Source: Alteromonas lipotrueae | GTDB lineage: Bacteria > Pseudomonadota > Gammaproteobacteria > Enterobacterales > Alteromonadaceae | Direction: 5' to 3' | DNA: 64,000 bases | NCBI RefSeq assembly: GCF_019249215.1 | Contig: NZ_JAESDI010000001.1 | Location: 62,001-126,000 of the forward strand | Shown here: positions 47,291 to 56,649 of the stretch, piece after piece | How positions within the stretch are numbered: the first letter of the stretch is position 1 | Layout: each line of letters starts with the position of its first letter | The notes under the pieces: model-generated | Databases searched by the model: none | The model's input: only the letters and a program-made list of their open reading frames with translations | Told to the model about the DNA's origin: nothing | Made by a program: the position numbers and the translations under genes

Positions 47291-47959
47291 ATGGTAAAAG
47301 AGACGCTAGTAAAAAATGGTTTGATGCTAAGTGCGTTTGCGATAATTGGTACTGCGCTCATCGCCCTCACCTATAACGGTACAGCCGAACGTATTGCACA
47401 ACAACAAAAGCAAAAATTGCTTAGTATATTAAATGAAGTGGTGCCGCATGAGTTACATGACAATGAGCTTTATGCTGATTGCACGGCGGTGGTAAGCTCC
47501 AATTTAGGCACCCAAGAACCTCATACGGTTTATCGAGCACGGATAAACGGCGAACCTACAGCTCTAGCCATTGAAGCTACCGCACCAGATGGTTATAGCG
47601 GTGATATTGCGCTGGTCATTGGGGTAGATACGCAAATGAATGTGCTTGGTGTTCGCGTGTTGGAACACAAAGAAACCCCAGGGTTGGGTGATAAAATAGA
47701 ATTGGCGATCAGCGATTGGATAACGTCATTCACCGGAAAACACTTTTCAGTAAGTGCCTTGCCTGTATGGCAAGTGAAAAAAGACGGCGGTGAGTTCGAT
47801 CAATTCACTGGTGCCACAATAACGCCGCGAGCGGTGGTTAGCGCGGTTAAAAATGCACTGCTTTACGTGCAAGATAACCAACAAACTTTATTTTCAGCCC
47901 CTAATTTGTGCGGCATTGAAAATGACGTATTACCAACCAATGAGGTGTTAAGCGAATGA
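47291..47959 (+). CDS. rsxG: Rsx/Rnf complex subunit RsxG
   Basis: 222 aa with one N-terminal helix (about 8-28) and a periplasmic FMN-binding domain. The flavinylation motif is TGATIT (Thr176), matching the S/TGAT consensus. [13 protein letters not shown] (about 125-137) is family-typical. ATG follows the rsxD stop directly; its stop overlaps rsxE (ATGA). Confidence 0.95.
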   Translation: MVKETLVKNGLMLSAFAIIGTALIALTYNGTAERIAQQQKQKLLSILNEVVPHELHDNELYADCTAVVSSNLGTQEPHTVYRARINGEPTALAIEATAPDGYSGDIALVIGVDTQMNVLGVRVLEHKETPGLGDKIELAISDWITSFTGKHFSVSALPVWQVKKDGGEFDQFTGATITPRAVVSAVKNALLYVQDNQQTLFSAPNLCGIENDVLPTNEVLSE

Positions 47960-48648
47960 CAGATTATCGCGACCTTACCCTCCAAGGTATGTGGAAAAAC
48001 AACCCTGCCCTAGTGCAACTTCTGGGCTTATGCCCTTTGCTGGCGGTAACCGCCACCTTTATAAATGGACTAGGGTTAGGCTTAGCTACCACGCTAGTAT
48101 TGATTGGCAGTAACGTTACCGTTTCATTGGTACGTAATATTGTTCGAAACGAAATACGCATTCCTGTATTTGTTATGATTATTGCCGCTTTTGTTACCAT
48201 AGTGCAGCTTTTAATGAACGCCTTTACCTACGAGTTATACCTTGCGCTGGGCATATTCATTCCATTGATTGTTACTAACTGCGCCATCATCGGCAGAGCG
48301 GAAGCTTTTGCCTCTAAAAACAGTGCGGGCGCATCAGCGTATGATGGCCTAGTGATGGGATTAGGGTTCACCTTCGTACTTGTTGTGCTTGGCGGTATGC
48401 GAGAAATTTTAGGTGCTGGAACCTTGTTCGCAGGTGCCGACAGGCTATTCGGCAGCATTGCCAGTAACTGGACACTCACCTTATTTGAAACCGATTCTCC
48501 TTTCTTGCTGGCAATTTTGCCTCCCGGCGCGTTCTTAGGCATGGGACTGTTAATTGCCTTTAAGAATATGATTGATGCTCGAATAGCGGCCCGCGAGACT
48601 ACGGTAAAAGAAAAAGCCACTCGCGCACGTGTTACCGCCGACGCATAA
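47956..48648 (+). CDS. rsxE: Rsx/Rnf complex subunit RsxE
   Basis: 230 aa, six helices, related to Rsx[18 protein letters not shown] (24-40) and [14 protein letters not shown] (about 103-116) carry the conserved iron-site Cys residues. Last gene of the operon; nth follows after 97 bp. Confidence 0.95.
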   Translation: MTDYRDLTLQGMWKNNPALVQLLGLCPLLAVTATFINGLGLGLATTLVLIGSNVTVSLVRNIVRNEIRIPVFVMIIAAFVTIVQLLMNAFTYELYLALGIFIPLIVTNCAIIGRAEAFASKNSAGASAYDGLVMGLGFTFVLVVLGGMREILGAGTLFAGADRLFGSIASNWTLTLFETDSPFLLAILPPGAFLGMGLLIAFKNMIDARIAARETTVKEKATRARVTADA

Positions 48649-48681
48649 CAAATGCTAAGCGGCTAGTTGCAGAGAATATGA

Positions 48682-48723
48682 CTAAGCCTGAATAGCTAAG
48701 CCTGAATGGAAAAGCCCGAGTGG
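48682..48723 (+). repeat. Three 14-bp tandem repeats between rsxE and nth
   Basis: CTAAGCCTGAATAG (48682), CTAAGCCTGAATGG (48696) and AAAAGCCCGAGTGG (48710) in direct order; the third is degenerate. Immediately followed by the region holding the nth ribosome binding site. Confidence 0.85.
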
Positions 48724-48745
48724 AAAAAGAACGAGCTAAATAAAA

Positions 48746-49387
48746 ATGAATAACACAAAAAGACGTGAAATCTTAACCCGACTTCGGGACGATAACCCCC
48801 ACCCTACTACTGAGCTTAATTTCTCCACGCCCTTTGAGCTGTTGGTCGCGGTCACCTTGTCGGCGCAATCTACCGATGTTGGCGTAAACAAAGCTACTGA
48901 CAAACTTTTTCCGATTGCCAATACCGCTCAGGCTATCTCTGCTCTTGGTGAAGATGGGTTAAAGGAGTACATAAAAACCATTGGTTTATTCAACTCAAAA
49001 GCCAAAAATGTACATCGCTTAAGTGAAATTCTGGTCGAAAAATATAATGGTGAAGTACCCGAAAGCCGAGAAGCCTTAGAAGCTCTGCCAGGCGTTGGCC
49101 GTAAAACGGCTAACGTAGTACTGAATACCGCGTTTGGCTGGCCTACCATCGCTGTAGACACCCACATCTATCGCGTAAGTAACCGCACTAAATTGGCTAT
49201 GGGTAAAACCGTTGAGAAAGTTGAAGAAAAGCTGCTAAAAGTGGTTCCTAAAGAATTTAAAGTCGATGTGCACCACTGGCTCATTCTGCACGGTCGTTAT
49301 ACTTGTGTAGCCCGTAAGCCGCGCTGTGGCGCTTGTATTATTGAAGACTTATGCGAGTTTAAAGATAAAACTGAATATGCTGAGTAG
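48746..49387 (+). CDS. nth: Endonuclease III
   Basis: 213 aa (E. coli 211). DNA glycosylase/AP lyase for oxidised pyrimidines. HhH motif LPGVGRKTANVVL carries the catalytic Lys; the catalytic Asp is in VDTHIYRVSNR; the 4Fe-4S motif is C-x6-C-x2-C-x5-C (CVARKPRCGACIIEDLC). Nth next to rsxE is a common gammaproteobacterial arrangement. ATG at 48746 after GAACGAGC. A decayed partial copy of its 3' part occurs at 51351. Confidence 0.97.
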   Translation: MNNTKRREILTRLRDDNPHPTTELNFSTPFELLVAVTLSAQSTDVGVNKATDKLFPIANTAQAISALGEDGLKEYIKTIGLFNSKAKNVHRLSEILVEKYNGEVPESREALEALPGVGRKTANVVLNTAFGWPTIAVDTHIYRVSNRTKLAMGKTVEKVEEKLLKVVPKEFKVDVHHWLILHGRYTCVARKPRCGACIIEDLCEFKDKTEYAE

Positions 49388-49761
49388 CTTACACAAGGAT
49401 CTTAACCTGTCAGACAACTCGCTGAGAGTGAGTAGAGAGCTAGCTGAGATATTGTAATAAGTTACCTGCCAAAAACGTCTATCGCAATGCTGCCCGCCTG
49501 GTAGAAAACCTCTCGTCCGAATAGCGTTACTAGCCAACGCTTATTAAAAAGCGTCAGATACACTTTACATAGCCTGAACAATATTTAATCGTATTCGATT
49601 CAAGTTGTTTAATGAAGGTTCCGGATATCGGTAGGGCTTTTCCGGAATGTAGGAAGTCAAAGTCGACTAACTAATATTATATTTTGTAACATTTAAACTG
49701 TTCAATATCTTGTGCTGAAAAATGTTCTGTTTTAGGTTTGTAAATATCAATTACTTACTAC
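49388..49761 (+). other. Intergenic region nth - amidohydrolase
   Basis: 374 bp, AT-rich, no credible gene. Positions 49481-49542 are the first copy of a 62-bp sequence repeated beyond the amidohydrolase. A TTCCGGA-containing inverted repeat lies at about 49618-49648. No clear Shine-Dalgarno precedes the next gene. Confidence 0.6.
49481..49542 (+). repeat. 62-bp repeat, copy 1 (left of amidohydrolase)
   Basis: Shares 51 of 62 bases with 51421-51482, by hand alignment without gaps. Contains the conserved core CGTCCGAATAG. Confidence 0.85.
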
Positions 49762-51297
49762 TTGGTTAACTCGTTGTCTTCTGTATTTATACGCATCAGC
49801 CTGGGAATTATTGCGATATTGGTAACCGGTGTATTGGTGATTACCGCTCTGTATTTCACCCCATTAGCGCCACCACTTGTTCAAAACGAAAAGCAAGATT
49901 TAATCATTATCGATAACGTCAATATCGTCGATGTGATTGGCGGAACGATACTGAAACATAAACAAGTCATCATCGAAACAGGGATCATTACAAACATTCG
50001 AGAAGCAGAGTCTCGTTTTCCAAAAGACAATGGCTATATCGTGGCTGGTAATAACCAGTATTTGATGCCGGGCTTGTGGGACATGCATTCCCATCTTGCT
50101 TTTAACGAAGCGCCACAAATAACAATGCCCCTTTACATAGCCAATGGCGTTCTGCACTTGCGCGATATGCAAGGCATTATGAATATTGTCGAAAAGAGAA
50201 GACGATGGGCTGAATCAATCAATAATCACGAATTACTCGGCCCCAGAATTGTCGGTTCCGCTGATCATATCGTAGGCGATAATTATGACCGTCGCGATGT
50301 CGAAAAAGTGGTATTAAAAACATCAGAAAGTACGAATGCCTTTATAAAAATATACAGTCAGATAAAAGAACCTCGTTTTCTCAAACTAGCGGGATTGGCA
50401 GAGCGACATGATGTCCAATTTGCAGGTCACTATCCGTTAAGTATTGATCCAATTTTGGCATCCAATGCTGGTCAACGGAGTTTTGAACACGCGCATTTAT
50501 TCATTGATAACGCGTCCACAAAGGCCCCCCTCTTGCGTCAATATTACAGCGAAACATTCTCAAATAACGGCGTAGCAAAGACTCACCGACCGACGAAGAT
50601 AGAAATTCTTGATACATTCGAACAGCAGAAATTTAACTTACTGGTTGCCGCAATGGTGCAAAACAACACGTATTTTGTGCCAACTCACATTACTAAACGA
50701 TATGAGGCATTTAGCCACGACAATGAATTCCTATCAGATGGAAAACTCAAATATATTCCATTTATGGTTCAAAATCTTTGGGCAGATGATGCCCAAGGCA
50801 TGAAAGCGTACTCTGCAGACACACTCAGTCAATATTACCGTAGAGGTCTTGAGTTAACGGGGCAAGCCCATCGACAAGGGGTTAAGATACTCGTAGGGAC
50901 AGACACCTATGATCCTTACTCATTTCCGGGCTTTTCGCTTCATACTGAATTAGAACAATTGACAAAAGCCGGCTTATCAAATGCCGAAGCACTCGCATCA
51001 GCGACAATTTTGCCAGCAACCTATTTTCAAAGGCAGCTAAAAATGGGAAGTGTAGATATAGGCAAAATGGGTGATGTTATTTTGCTCGATAAAAATCCTT
51101 TGGCTGACATCCAAAATACCAAGAGTATCAAGATGGTCATTTATGATGGCGCGGTGTATGACGAACAAGACTTGATGCGGCAAAAAGATTATGTAGAGAC
51201 TAATGTCAGTGGTGTTAATAACCTACTAATCACTGTCAAAATGATAGTCGCAATGCTTCAAGATAATACCCCGGAGGCTAGAAACGCCGGATACTAA
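49762..51297 (+). CDS. Membrane-anchored amidohydrolase family protein
   Basis: 511 aa. N-terminal helix (about 10-30, FIRISLGIIAILVTGVLVI) then an amidohydrolase domain: metal site GLWDMHSHLAF (HxH about 110), KIYSQI (candidate carbamylated Lys), FAGHYPLS, FEHAHLF and the C-terminal metal Asp in VGTDTYDPY, followed by LTKAGLSNAEALASATILPATYF, typical of imidazolonepropionase/prolidase-like enzymes. Substrate unknown. Start is TTG at 49762 (or TTG at 49774), no ATG and no SD seen, which is unusual. It is flanked by the 62-bp repeats, suggesting insertion. Confidence 0.8.
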   Translation: MVNSLSSVFIRISLGIIAILVTGVLVITALYFTPLAPPLVQNEKQDLIIIDNVNIVDVIGGTILKHKQVIIETGIITNIREAESRFPKDNGYIVAGNNQYLMPGLWDMHSHLAFNEAPQITMPLYIANGVLHLRDMQGIMNIVEKRRRWAESINNHELLGPRIVGSADHIVGDNYDRRDVEKVVLKTSESTNAFIKIYSQIKEPRFLKLAGLAERHDVQFAGHYPLSIDPILASNAGQRSFEHAHLFIDNASTKAPLLRQYYSETFSNNGVAKTHRPTKIEILDTFEQQKFNLLVAAMVQNNTYFVPTHITKRYEAFSHDNEFLSDGKLKYIPFMVQNLWADDAQGMKAYSADTLSQYYRRGLELTGQAHRQGVKILVGTDTYDPYSFPGFSLHTELEQLTKAGLSNAEALASATILPATYFQRQLKMGSVDIGKMGDVILLDKNPLADIQNTKSIKMVIYDGAVYDEQDLMRQKDYVETNVSGVNNLLITVKMIVAMLQDNTPEARNAGY

Positions 51298-51350
51298 TCT
51301 CTGAGGTTATTTATGTTATAGATTTATTAGCATTTGCCCAGCTTAACACT

Positions 51351-51420
51351 GCTGTAGACACGCTTATTTTCGAGTACTAGAACCGCACTAAATCGACCAT
51401 GGCTAAAAACATTGAAGTTA
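51351..51420 (+). pseudogene. Decayed fragment of nth 3' region
   Basis: Aligns with nth positions 49151-49220 at constant offset: exact GCTGTAGACA and AACCGCACTAAAT, and GGNTAAAA/ATTGA nearby; about 44-50 of 70 bases match. It continues into the 62-bp repeat copy 2, i.e. nth-end plus downstream in the same order but with about 260 bp missing between. Confidence 0.65.
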
Positions 51421-51482
51421 AACATAATGCTACCCGCCTGTTAGAAAACTCTTCGTCCGAATAGTGTTACTACTCAACGCTT
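51421..51482 (+). repeat. 62-bp repeat, copy 2 (right of amidohydrolase)
   Basis: Second copy of 49481-49542 (51/62 identical), directly following the nth-like fragment. Confidence 0.85.
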
Positions 51483-51575
51483 TAGATTCCGATTAAACTC
51501 CTATTTAAAAGTAAAAATCTGCACATGGTTGTAAGCAAATATATAAATCATTAGGAATTATTTATCATCTTTGTA

Positions 51576-52496
51576 TTGATTACTGCTGTCATTGTAGGAT
51601 TGATGATTATTTTATCGACTAAGCGGCGACGTATATTAATTAGTCGATTAATTTTTGATTTTGTTAATCAAGTAGAAGCAAAACTCGCTAGATTGCATTG
51701 TGAAAGCCGTTCTATTTATGGGCTAGACGTGTTCTATCATAGCAACACGAAACACTTTTCTAATGATAAGCCTGCGCTGGTGCTTTTACACGGATTCAGT
51801 GCTGATAAGTATGTGTGGAATCGCTTTGCCAAAAGGTTCTCTTCTCAATATCAATTAATTATTCCGGATCTTAAAGGCCATGGCCAAACGGCTTACAGCC
51901 CCACTGATGATTATTCTGTACCCAGCCAATGCCGGATGTTATTGGCGCTATTAGCGCAATTGAACATTACGCGTTTTAGCATAGTGGGTAATTCTATGGG
52001 CGGAATGATGGCAGCTAAACTATTCGATGAAATGCCTGACCGTATTGAAAAAGCAGTTTTAATCGATCCTGCTGGCGCTAAGTCACCGTTCGCGCAAAAC
52101 ATGATAAATAACAATATAAACCCTTTTGAACACAATAATGAACAGGATTTTTTTAATTTTTACGATGTAATCATGGCAAAACCGCCATTTGTGCCAAGGT
52201 TTATTTTACGTGCACTGGCATGGGAATTTATTAATAAGCGTGAGCAATACACGCACATGTTTACTCAATTTTTCAACTTACGCGATTTTTATTCTCGTGA
52301 TTATCGATTCGATTACTCTCAGTCGATGCTGATATGGGGTCTTAACGATAAGTTGTTGCCGGTAGACGATTTCACCCACTGGAAAATGATGCTCAATTCA
52401 AACACCCTTATTTATGAAGATCTTGGTCACATGCCCATGGTTGAAGATGTGAAGCGTGTGTCTAAAGATATTTTGGAATTTTTGAATAAGCGATAA
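51576..52496 (+). CDS. Membrane-anchored alpha/beta hydrolase
   Basis: 306 aa. N-terminal helix, then an alpha/beta hydrolase domain: LVLLHGFSADKYVWNRF (oxyanion HG), nucleophile elbow VGNSMGGMMA (Ser), acid in WGLNDKLLPVDD and catalytic His in DLGHMPMVED. Resembles lipolytic or ester hydrolases such as monoacylglycerol lipases. The frame begins TTG at 51576 without SD; AGGA at 51553 is too far for that TTG and fits better a start at about 51558-51570, where only non-standard codons exist; an ATG at 51603 is possible. Start unresolved. A bidirectional terminator follows. Confidence 0.85.
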   Translation: MITAVIVGLMIILSTKRRRILISRLIFDFVNQVEAKLARLHCESRSIYGLDVFYHSNTKHFSNDKPALVLLHGFSADKYVWNRFAKRFSSQYQLIIPDLKGHGQTAYSPTDDYSVPSQCRMLLALLAQLNITRFSIVGNSMGGMMAAKLFDEMPDRIEKAVLIDPAGAKSPFAQNMINNNINPFEHNNEQDFFNFYDVIMAKPPFVPRFILRALAWEFINKREQYTHMFTQFFNLRDFYSRDYRFDYSQSMLIWGLNDKLLPVDDFTHWKMMLNSNTLIYEDLGHMPMVEDVKRVSKDILEFLNKR

Positions 52497-52551
52497 AAGG
52501 GTTTGTTAGAAGTGGGTTATCTGGAACACCTGTTTTGGTAAGTTAAAAAAG

Positions 52552-52596
52552 TAAAAAGCCCTATTACTCAAACAGCAAATAGGGCTAAGTTTTTTC
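52552..52596. terminator. Bidirectional terminator between hydrolase and S9 peptidase
   Basis: AGCCCTATT (52557-52565) / AATAGGGCT (52578-52586) with A-run left and T-run right, between convergent genes. Confidence 0.85.
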
Positions 52597-52618
52597 TATA
52601 TTTTAATAAAACAAACTT

Positions 52619-54697
52619 CTAATCTTCTTTCTCTTCACTCTTTTTGTCGTCTTTGTACTTATCAAACCACGCTAAAATGTAGCCAACTTTACGTGCAAGG
52701 TTCGAAGGTTTGGCAGCGATACCATGATAAGCCCCTTGAATACGTACCAGTGCGCTATCGACGCCCTGTAGACGTAATGCGCCATAATACTGTTCGCTTT
52801 CAGACATCGGCGTACGTACGTCTAGTTCACCGGTAAGTACCATGGTTGGCGTTGTTACATTCCCAACTAATGATAACGGCGAACGGCTCCAATATTGCTC
52901 GTAATCATTCCAAGGTAAGTCTGTAAACCAATACTTGCTCATATAAGCATAGATATCAGAGGTACCAATCATGCTTGTCCAGTTTATAACTGGTTTTGCT
53001 ACTACGGAGGCTTTAAAACGATCCGTTTTACCGATGATCCAAGAGGTCAGCGTACCGCCGCCAGAACCTCCCGTAACAAACAAGTTCGTCTCATCCACAT
53101 AACCTTTGGCAATAGCAGCATCAACCATATCCATAAGGTCGTCATAATCTTGTGATGGATAATTTTTATCGATTAAATTAGCAAACTCTTCACCTTGAGA
53201 TGTAGAGCCTCGCGGGTTGCCATATAAAACCACATAGCCAGCAGCTGCCATTAACTGTATTTCTGTTGAAAAGCTTGGGCCATACGCGGTGTGCGGGCCG
53301 CCGTGTATTTCTAAAATTAATGGGTATTTTTTTGCAGGATCAAAATTGGGAGGGGTGACTACCCAAGCCTGTAAATCTCTATTATCTACACTGCTTTTTA
53401 GCGCCATCAATTCTGGCTTATTCACTGTTTTGTGGTCGAACACATCCCCATTTAAGTCAGTCAGTTGTTTAACTTTTCCCTTACTGGTCACTATCGCAAG
53501 GTCAGCGGGGCGATTTCCTAGCGACGCGGTATAAACCACACTGCCTTTAGACGTTACATCATAATCGCCCGATGTGTACGGCCTCCCTAAGCTAGTGCCA
53601 CCTAAGCTACTCGTTTTTGTTGATATTTCACCTGACAAACTGACATAGGCCACATTTTTCTTGCCCATATCGTCATAACTAAAATATAAACCCTTACCAT
53701 TATCTGCCCATTTAATGGCACCGACTGAACGGTCTAACTTGCTTGTTAGGTTTGTAATGTTCGTGCCATCTGGGTTCATTACGTATAGCTGGCTTAGCTG
53801 ATTTGACTTGCCATTATCTTCATTACCAACAAAGGCGATTCTCTTACCGTTAGGACTCAAATGAGGGCTGCGCTCAGGGCCACTCATATCGGTTAAATTT
53901 GTCACTTTTGACGTGTTTATATCAATGCTAAACAAATCGCTATTAAGCATATCGAATTCCGCTTCATCTCTTGTGTTTGCTGAGATGATTATCTGTTGGC
54001 CGCTTTTAGACCATGCAATGGTACCTGCGTGATCGTGTTCACCTGAAGTAATTTGCCTTGGTGTACCGCCAATGGTTGGCACAACATATATTTGCATGTT
54101 GCCGGGACGTTTCATTCCCATGCCATCTCGTTGGAAATTGGTTTGGTCAATATACTGAGGGTTTTCGGCCCACTTGGCCCCTTTAGGTTTAAAATCTAAA
54201 TTAAATAACGGTTTGGCTTTAGTGGGTGTGAACATAGCAAAAGCTAGATATTTACCGTCGGGTGAAAAGCTCATGCTGCTAGGGCGCATTGCAACGTCGG
54301 TTACACGGGTTGTGCTGCTTGATGCTAAATCTTTCAAATAAACTTGAACCTTACCTTCTTTGCTTGAAAGATAAGCCATTTTAGCGCCGTCAGGTGAAAA
54401 CACAGGGCTAAAGTGATTTTTACTGTCAGAAAGAATAGGTAAATGAGCACTACCATCTAAGGCTATTGACCATAGATTGCGCCGCATTGAATCAGTCATA
54501 ATATCCATGCTGCGACGCTCGTAAACAACATGTTTACCATCAGGCGTCACTACAGGGTTAGCAGCGTACTCAAGATTAAATACGTCATTTAAAGACAAAG
54601 TACTACTTGCCGCTTCGTCTGCAAACGCTGAATGAGTGGTAAATAGTGTACTTATTACCAGTGTTAAAGCCGACTTGGTTAAATATTTCTTATTCAT
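52619..54697 (-). CDS. S9 family (prolyl oligopeptidase-type) peptidase, exported
   Basis: 692 aa. Signal peptide (1-26, ...TTHSAFA). N-terminal beta-propeller built of repeated SPDG-type blades (SPDGAKMAYLS, SPDGKYLAFAM, SPNGKRIAFVG), then the alpha/beta hydrolase domain with nucleophile GGSGGGTLTS (Ser about 550), Asp in GELDVRTPMS and His in AYHGI. Acts on oligopeptides, probably periplasmic. Minus strand, divergent from a second peptidase (M28), 329-bp spacer; possibly co-regulated for peptide use. Confidence 0.93.
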   Translation of the reverse strand: MNKKYLTKSALTLVISTLFTTHSAFADEAASSTLSLNDVFNLEYAANPVVTPDGKHVVYERRSMDIMTDSMRRNLWSIALDGSAHLPILSDSKNHFSPVFSPDGAKMAYLSSKEGKVQVYLKDLASSSTTRVTDVAMRPSSMSFSPDGKYLAFAMFTPTKAKPLFNLDFKPKGAKWAENPQYIDQTNFQRDGMGMKRPGNMQIYVVPTIGGTPRQITSGEHDHAGTIAWSKSGQQIIISANTRDEAEFDMLNSDLFSIDINTSKVTNLTDMSGPERSPHLSPNGKRIAFVGNEDNGKSNQLSQLYVMNPDGTNITNLTSKLDRSVGAIKWADNGKGLYFSYDDMGKKNVAYVSLSGEISTKTSSLGGTSLGRPYTSGDYDVTSKGSVVYTASLGNRPADLAIVTSKGKVKQLTDLNGDVFDHKTVNKPELMALKSSVDNRDLQAWVVTPPNFDPAKKYPLILEIHGGPHTAYGPSFSTEIQLMAAAGYVVLYGNPRGSTSQGEEFANLIDKNYPSQDYDDLMDMVDAAIAKGYVDETNLFVTGGSGGGTLTSWIIGKTDRFKASVVAKPVINWTSMIGTSDIYAYMSKYWFTDLPWNDYEQYWSRSPLSLVGNVTTPTMVLTGELDVRTPMSESEQYYGALRLQGVDSALVRIQGAYHGIAAKPSNLARKVGYILAWFDKYKDDKKSEEKED

Positions 54698-55026
54698 GGC
54701 GCGTGTGCTCTTATTGTTTTAATTCGATAAATAAAATTAGCATTGTATGCATTAACATAGCGTAAATAATTGTATATACACCTTATATTTTATTCGAAAA
54801 GTAGTATTTATAAGGTGAATTTCATATTCTGTAGGCACAAGACGCTGTAAGGGCTTTCTTCTTCTGTCTGGCGTTTAACATTCACAATTAAGCCTCAATG
54901 TCGGTATTATTGGCTAATTGAACTCGCAGCAAAAAAGAAAGCGATCTACCTTTATCATTCGTTTGACAGAGTGACAATTGGTGTAAACACCGTCATATAC
55001 CTAACTACATCCTTGATGGAGAACAC
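54698..55026. other. Divergent region between the two peptidase genes
   Basis: 329 bp, AT-rich. A 9-bp inverted repeat CACCTTATA (54779-54787) / TATAAGGTG (54809-54817) with 21-bp spacer, and a 12-bp palindrome GGTGTAAACACC (54980-54991), could be operators for the S9 and M28 genes. No RNA gene recognised. Confidence 0.5.
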
Positions 55027-56427
55027 ATGCATCAACTTAAACATCTCACTTTTAGCGCTGTGGTGGTTTTTTTCAGTTTTCCGATACTGGCGGCTTCTAA
55101 CGTTATAACAAACGAACAAAAACAAACGGCTAACGACCTGATAGAAACGGCACTTGAAAGTAACTTAGGCATGGAAATCGTAACCTCGCTGACGACAGAG
55201 ATAGGCCCTCGATTGGGCGGCTCTGAAGCGGAAGAGCGTGCCAGAGACTGGGGCGTAAAACTGGGAGAACGTTTAGGCTTCGATGAAGTTCGTATTGAGC
55301 CGTTTACAATGCCTTTTTGGGATAGAGGCCACTTACATATTTCGTTAACCTCACCTTACCAACAAGATTTATACGGCACAGCGTTAGGCGGCGGAGCACC
55401 GACAAAAGAAAATATAAATGCCGATGTTGTGTATTTTAGAGACATTCACGCGTTATCAGGTGTTAAGGATGGAAGTCTGAGTGGAAAGGTTGCTTTTGTC
55501 GATGGCGACAAAATGGTTAAAAGCCAAACGGGCGCGGGCTATGGCCAAGCTAATCAACGTCGTAGAATTGGTTGGCAACATGCGCAACGTGCAGGCGCTA
55601 GCGCATTGGTTGTTCGCTCTGTTGGTTCAGACTCACATCGGTTTCCACACACTGGAATGATGAGTAGCGATGGTGATAACTGGGCGAACATTCCTGTTAT
55701 CGCTATTTCAAATCCTGATGCTGACCATCTTCGCCGCTTACATAATTTAAGCAAGCCTATGAGTATTTCATTGCACTCAGAATCAAAGTGGAAAGGCGAA
55801 GTAAAAAGCGGGAACGTTATTCTTGATTTAGTTGGAAGTGAAAAACCTGAAGAAATCGTACTTATTGGAGGCCATTTAGACAGTTGGGATTTAGGTACTG
55901 GCGCAGTTGACGATGGTGCAGGTATTGCCATCACAACCGCAGCTGCCGCCTTAATTGCTAACTTACCAACTCGCCCCAAGCGCACAATTCGTGTGGTGAT
56001 GTTTGGTGCAGAAGAAGTAGGTCTACTTGGGGCATTCGCCTATGCTAAACAGCATGATGCAAACTTAAAAAACCATGTTTTGGCAACCGAGTCTGACTTT
56101 GGTGCGCAAACCATTTGGCAATTAGTATCAAACGTTAATCCAGAAGCTACGTTGTTGATGGATGAAGTAGGAAAAATCCTGTCGCCTCTTGGCATAGTTA
56201 GAGGAGGAGCCGATGTACCTGGCGGTGGCCCTGATATTATTCCCTTGGCTAAAAAAGGTGTACCCACCATTCGATTAAACCAAAATGGACGGGATTACTT
56301 CGACTTGCATCATACGCCAGATGATACCCTTGATAAGATTGATCCAAATGAACTAGCACAGAATATTGCGGCTTATGCAGCAAGTATATATTTGATTGCC
56401 GATTCAGATGTGGTGTTAAAGCCTTAA
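55027..56427 (+). CDS. M28 family zinc peptidase, exported
   Basis: 466 aa with a signal peptide (1-23, ...FPILAAS). A PA-like segment is followed by the M28 core: LIGGHLDSWDLGTGAVDDGAG (zinc His/Asp, in two parts about 279-300), GAEEVGLLGA (about 319), ESDFGAQT and a C-terminal HHTPDDTLDKID (about 425). It resembles carboxypeptidase Q/aminopeptidase-like M28 proteins. Divergent from the S9 gene, sharing a promoter region. Confidence 0.92.
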   Translation: MHQLKHLTFSAVVVFFSFPILAASNVITNEQKQTANDLIETALESNLGMEIVTSLTTEIGPRLGGSEAEERARDWGVKLGERLGFDEVRIEPFTMPFWDRGHLHISLTSPYQQDLYGTALGGGAPTKENINADVVYFRDIHALSGVKDGSLSGKVAFVDGDKMVKSQTGAGYGQANQRRRIGWQHAQRAGASALVVRSVGSDSHRFPHTGMMSSDGDNWANIPVIAISNPDADHLRRLHNLSKPMSISLHSESKWKGEVKSGNVILDLVGSEKPEEIVLIGGHLDSWDLGTGAVDDGAGIAITTAAAALIANLPTRPKRTIRVVMFGAEEVGLLGAFAYAKQHDANLKNHVLATESDFGAQTIWQLVSNVNPEATLLMDEVGKILSPLGIVRGGADVPGGGPDIIPLAKKGVPTIRLNQNGRDYFDLHHTPDDTLDKIDPNELAQNIAAYAASIYLIADSDVVLKP

Positions 56428-56640
56428 GAAACTATTAGCGGGTGGCTAAAGCAAGCTGCCCGCTAAGCTTTTCCTCTTTTCCGTTTTCCCTTTTTGCGAA
56501 AAAAGAATACGAAAATGCGCGTTATTATTACTATTTCCTACGTGTAGCTCGCGGGGCATTTTCACTTTGTATTTCACGTTCAGTGTCGTTGTTTCTCGCC
56601 TGCTCTCTTAATTTAGCTCTCTTAATTTAGCTCTCTTAAT
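56428..56640. other. Spacer between M28 peptidase and hybrid kinase stops
   Basis: 213 bp between convergent genes. Contains GGGTGGCTAAAG...GCCCGC pairing but no clear T-run terminator, and a 14-bp tandem repeat at its right edge. Confidence 0.45.
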
Positions 56641-56649
56641 TTAGCTCTC
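56602..56649. repeat. 14-bp tandem repeat overlapping the hybrid kinase stop codon
   Basis: GCTCTCTTAATTTA repeated three times (56602, 56616, 56630) plus GCTCTC. On the minus strand each unit carries the codons for Glu-Ser followed by TAA, so the end of the gene has been duplicated downstream of the stop. Confidence 0.95.

Noticed and set aside
48228-48620. 130-codon minus-strand frame in rsxE
   Set aside because: Antisense shadow of rsxE, which has clear family motifs.
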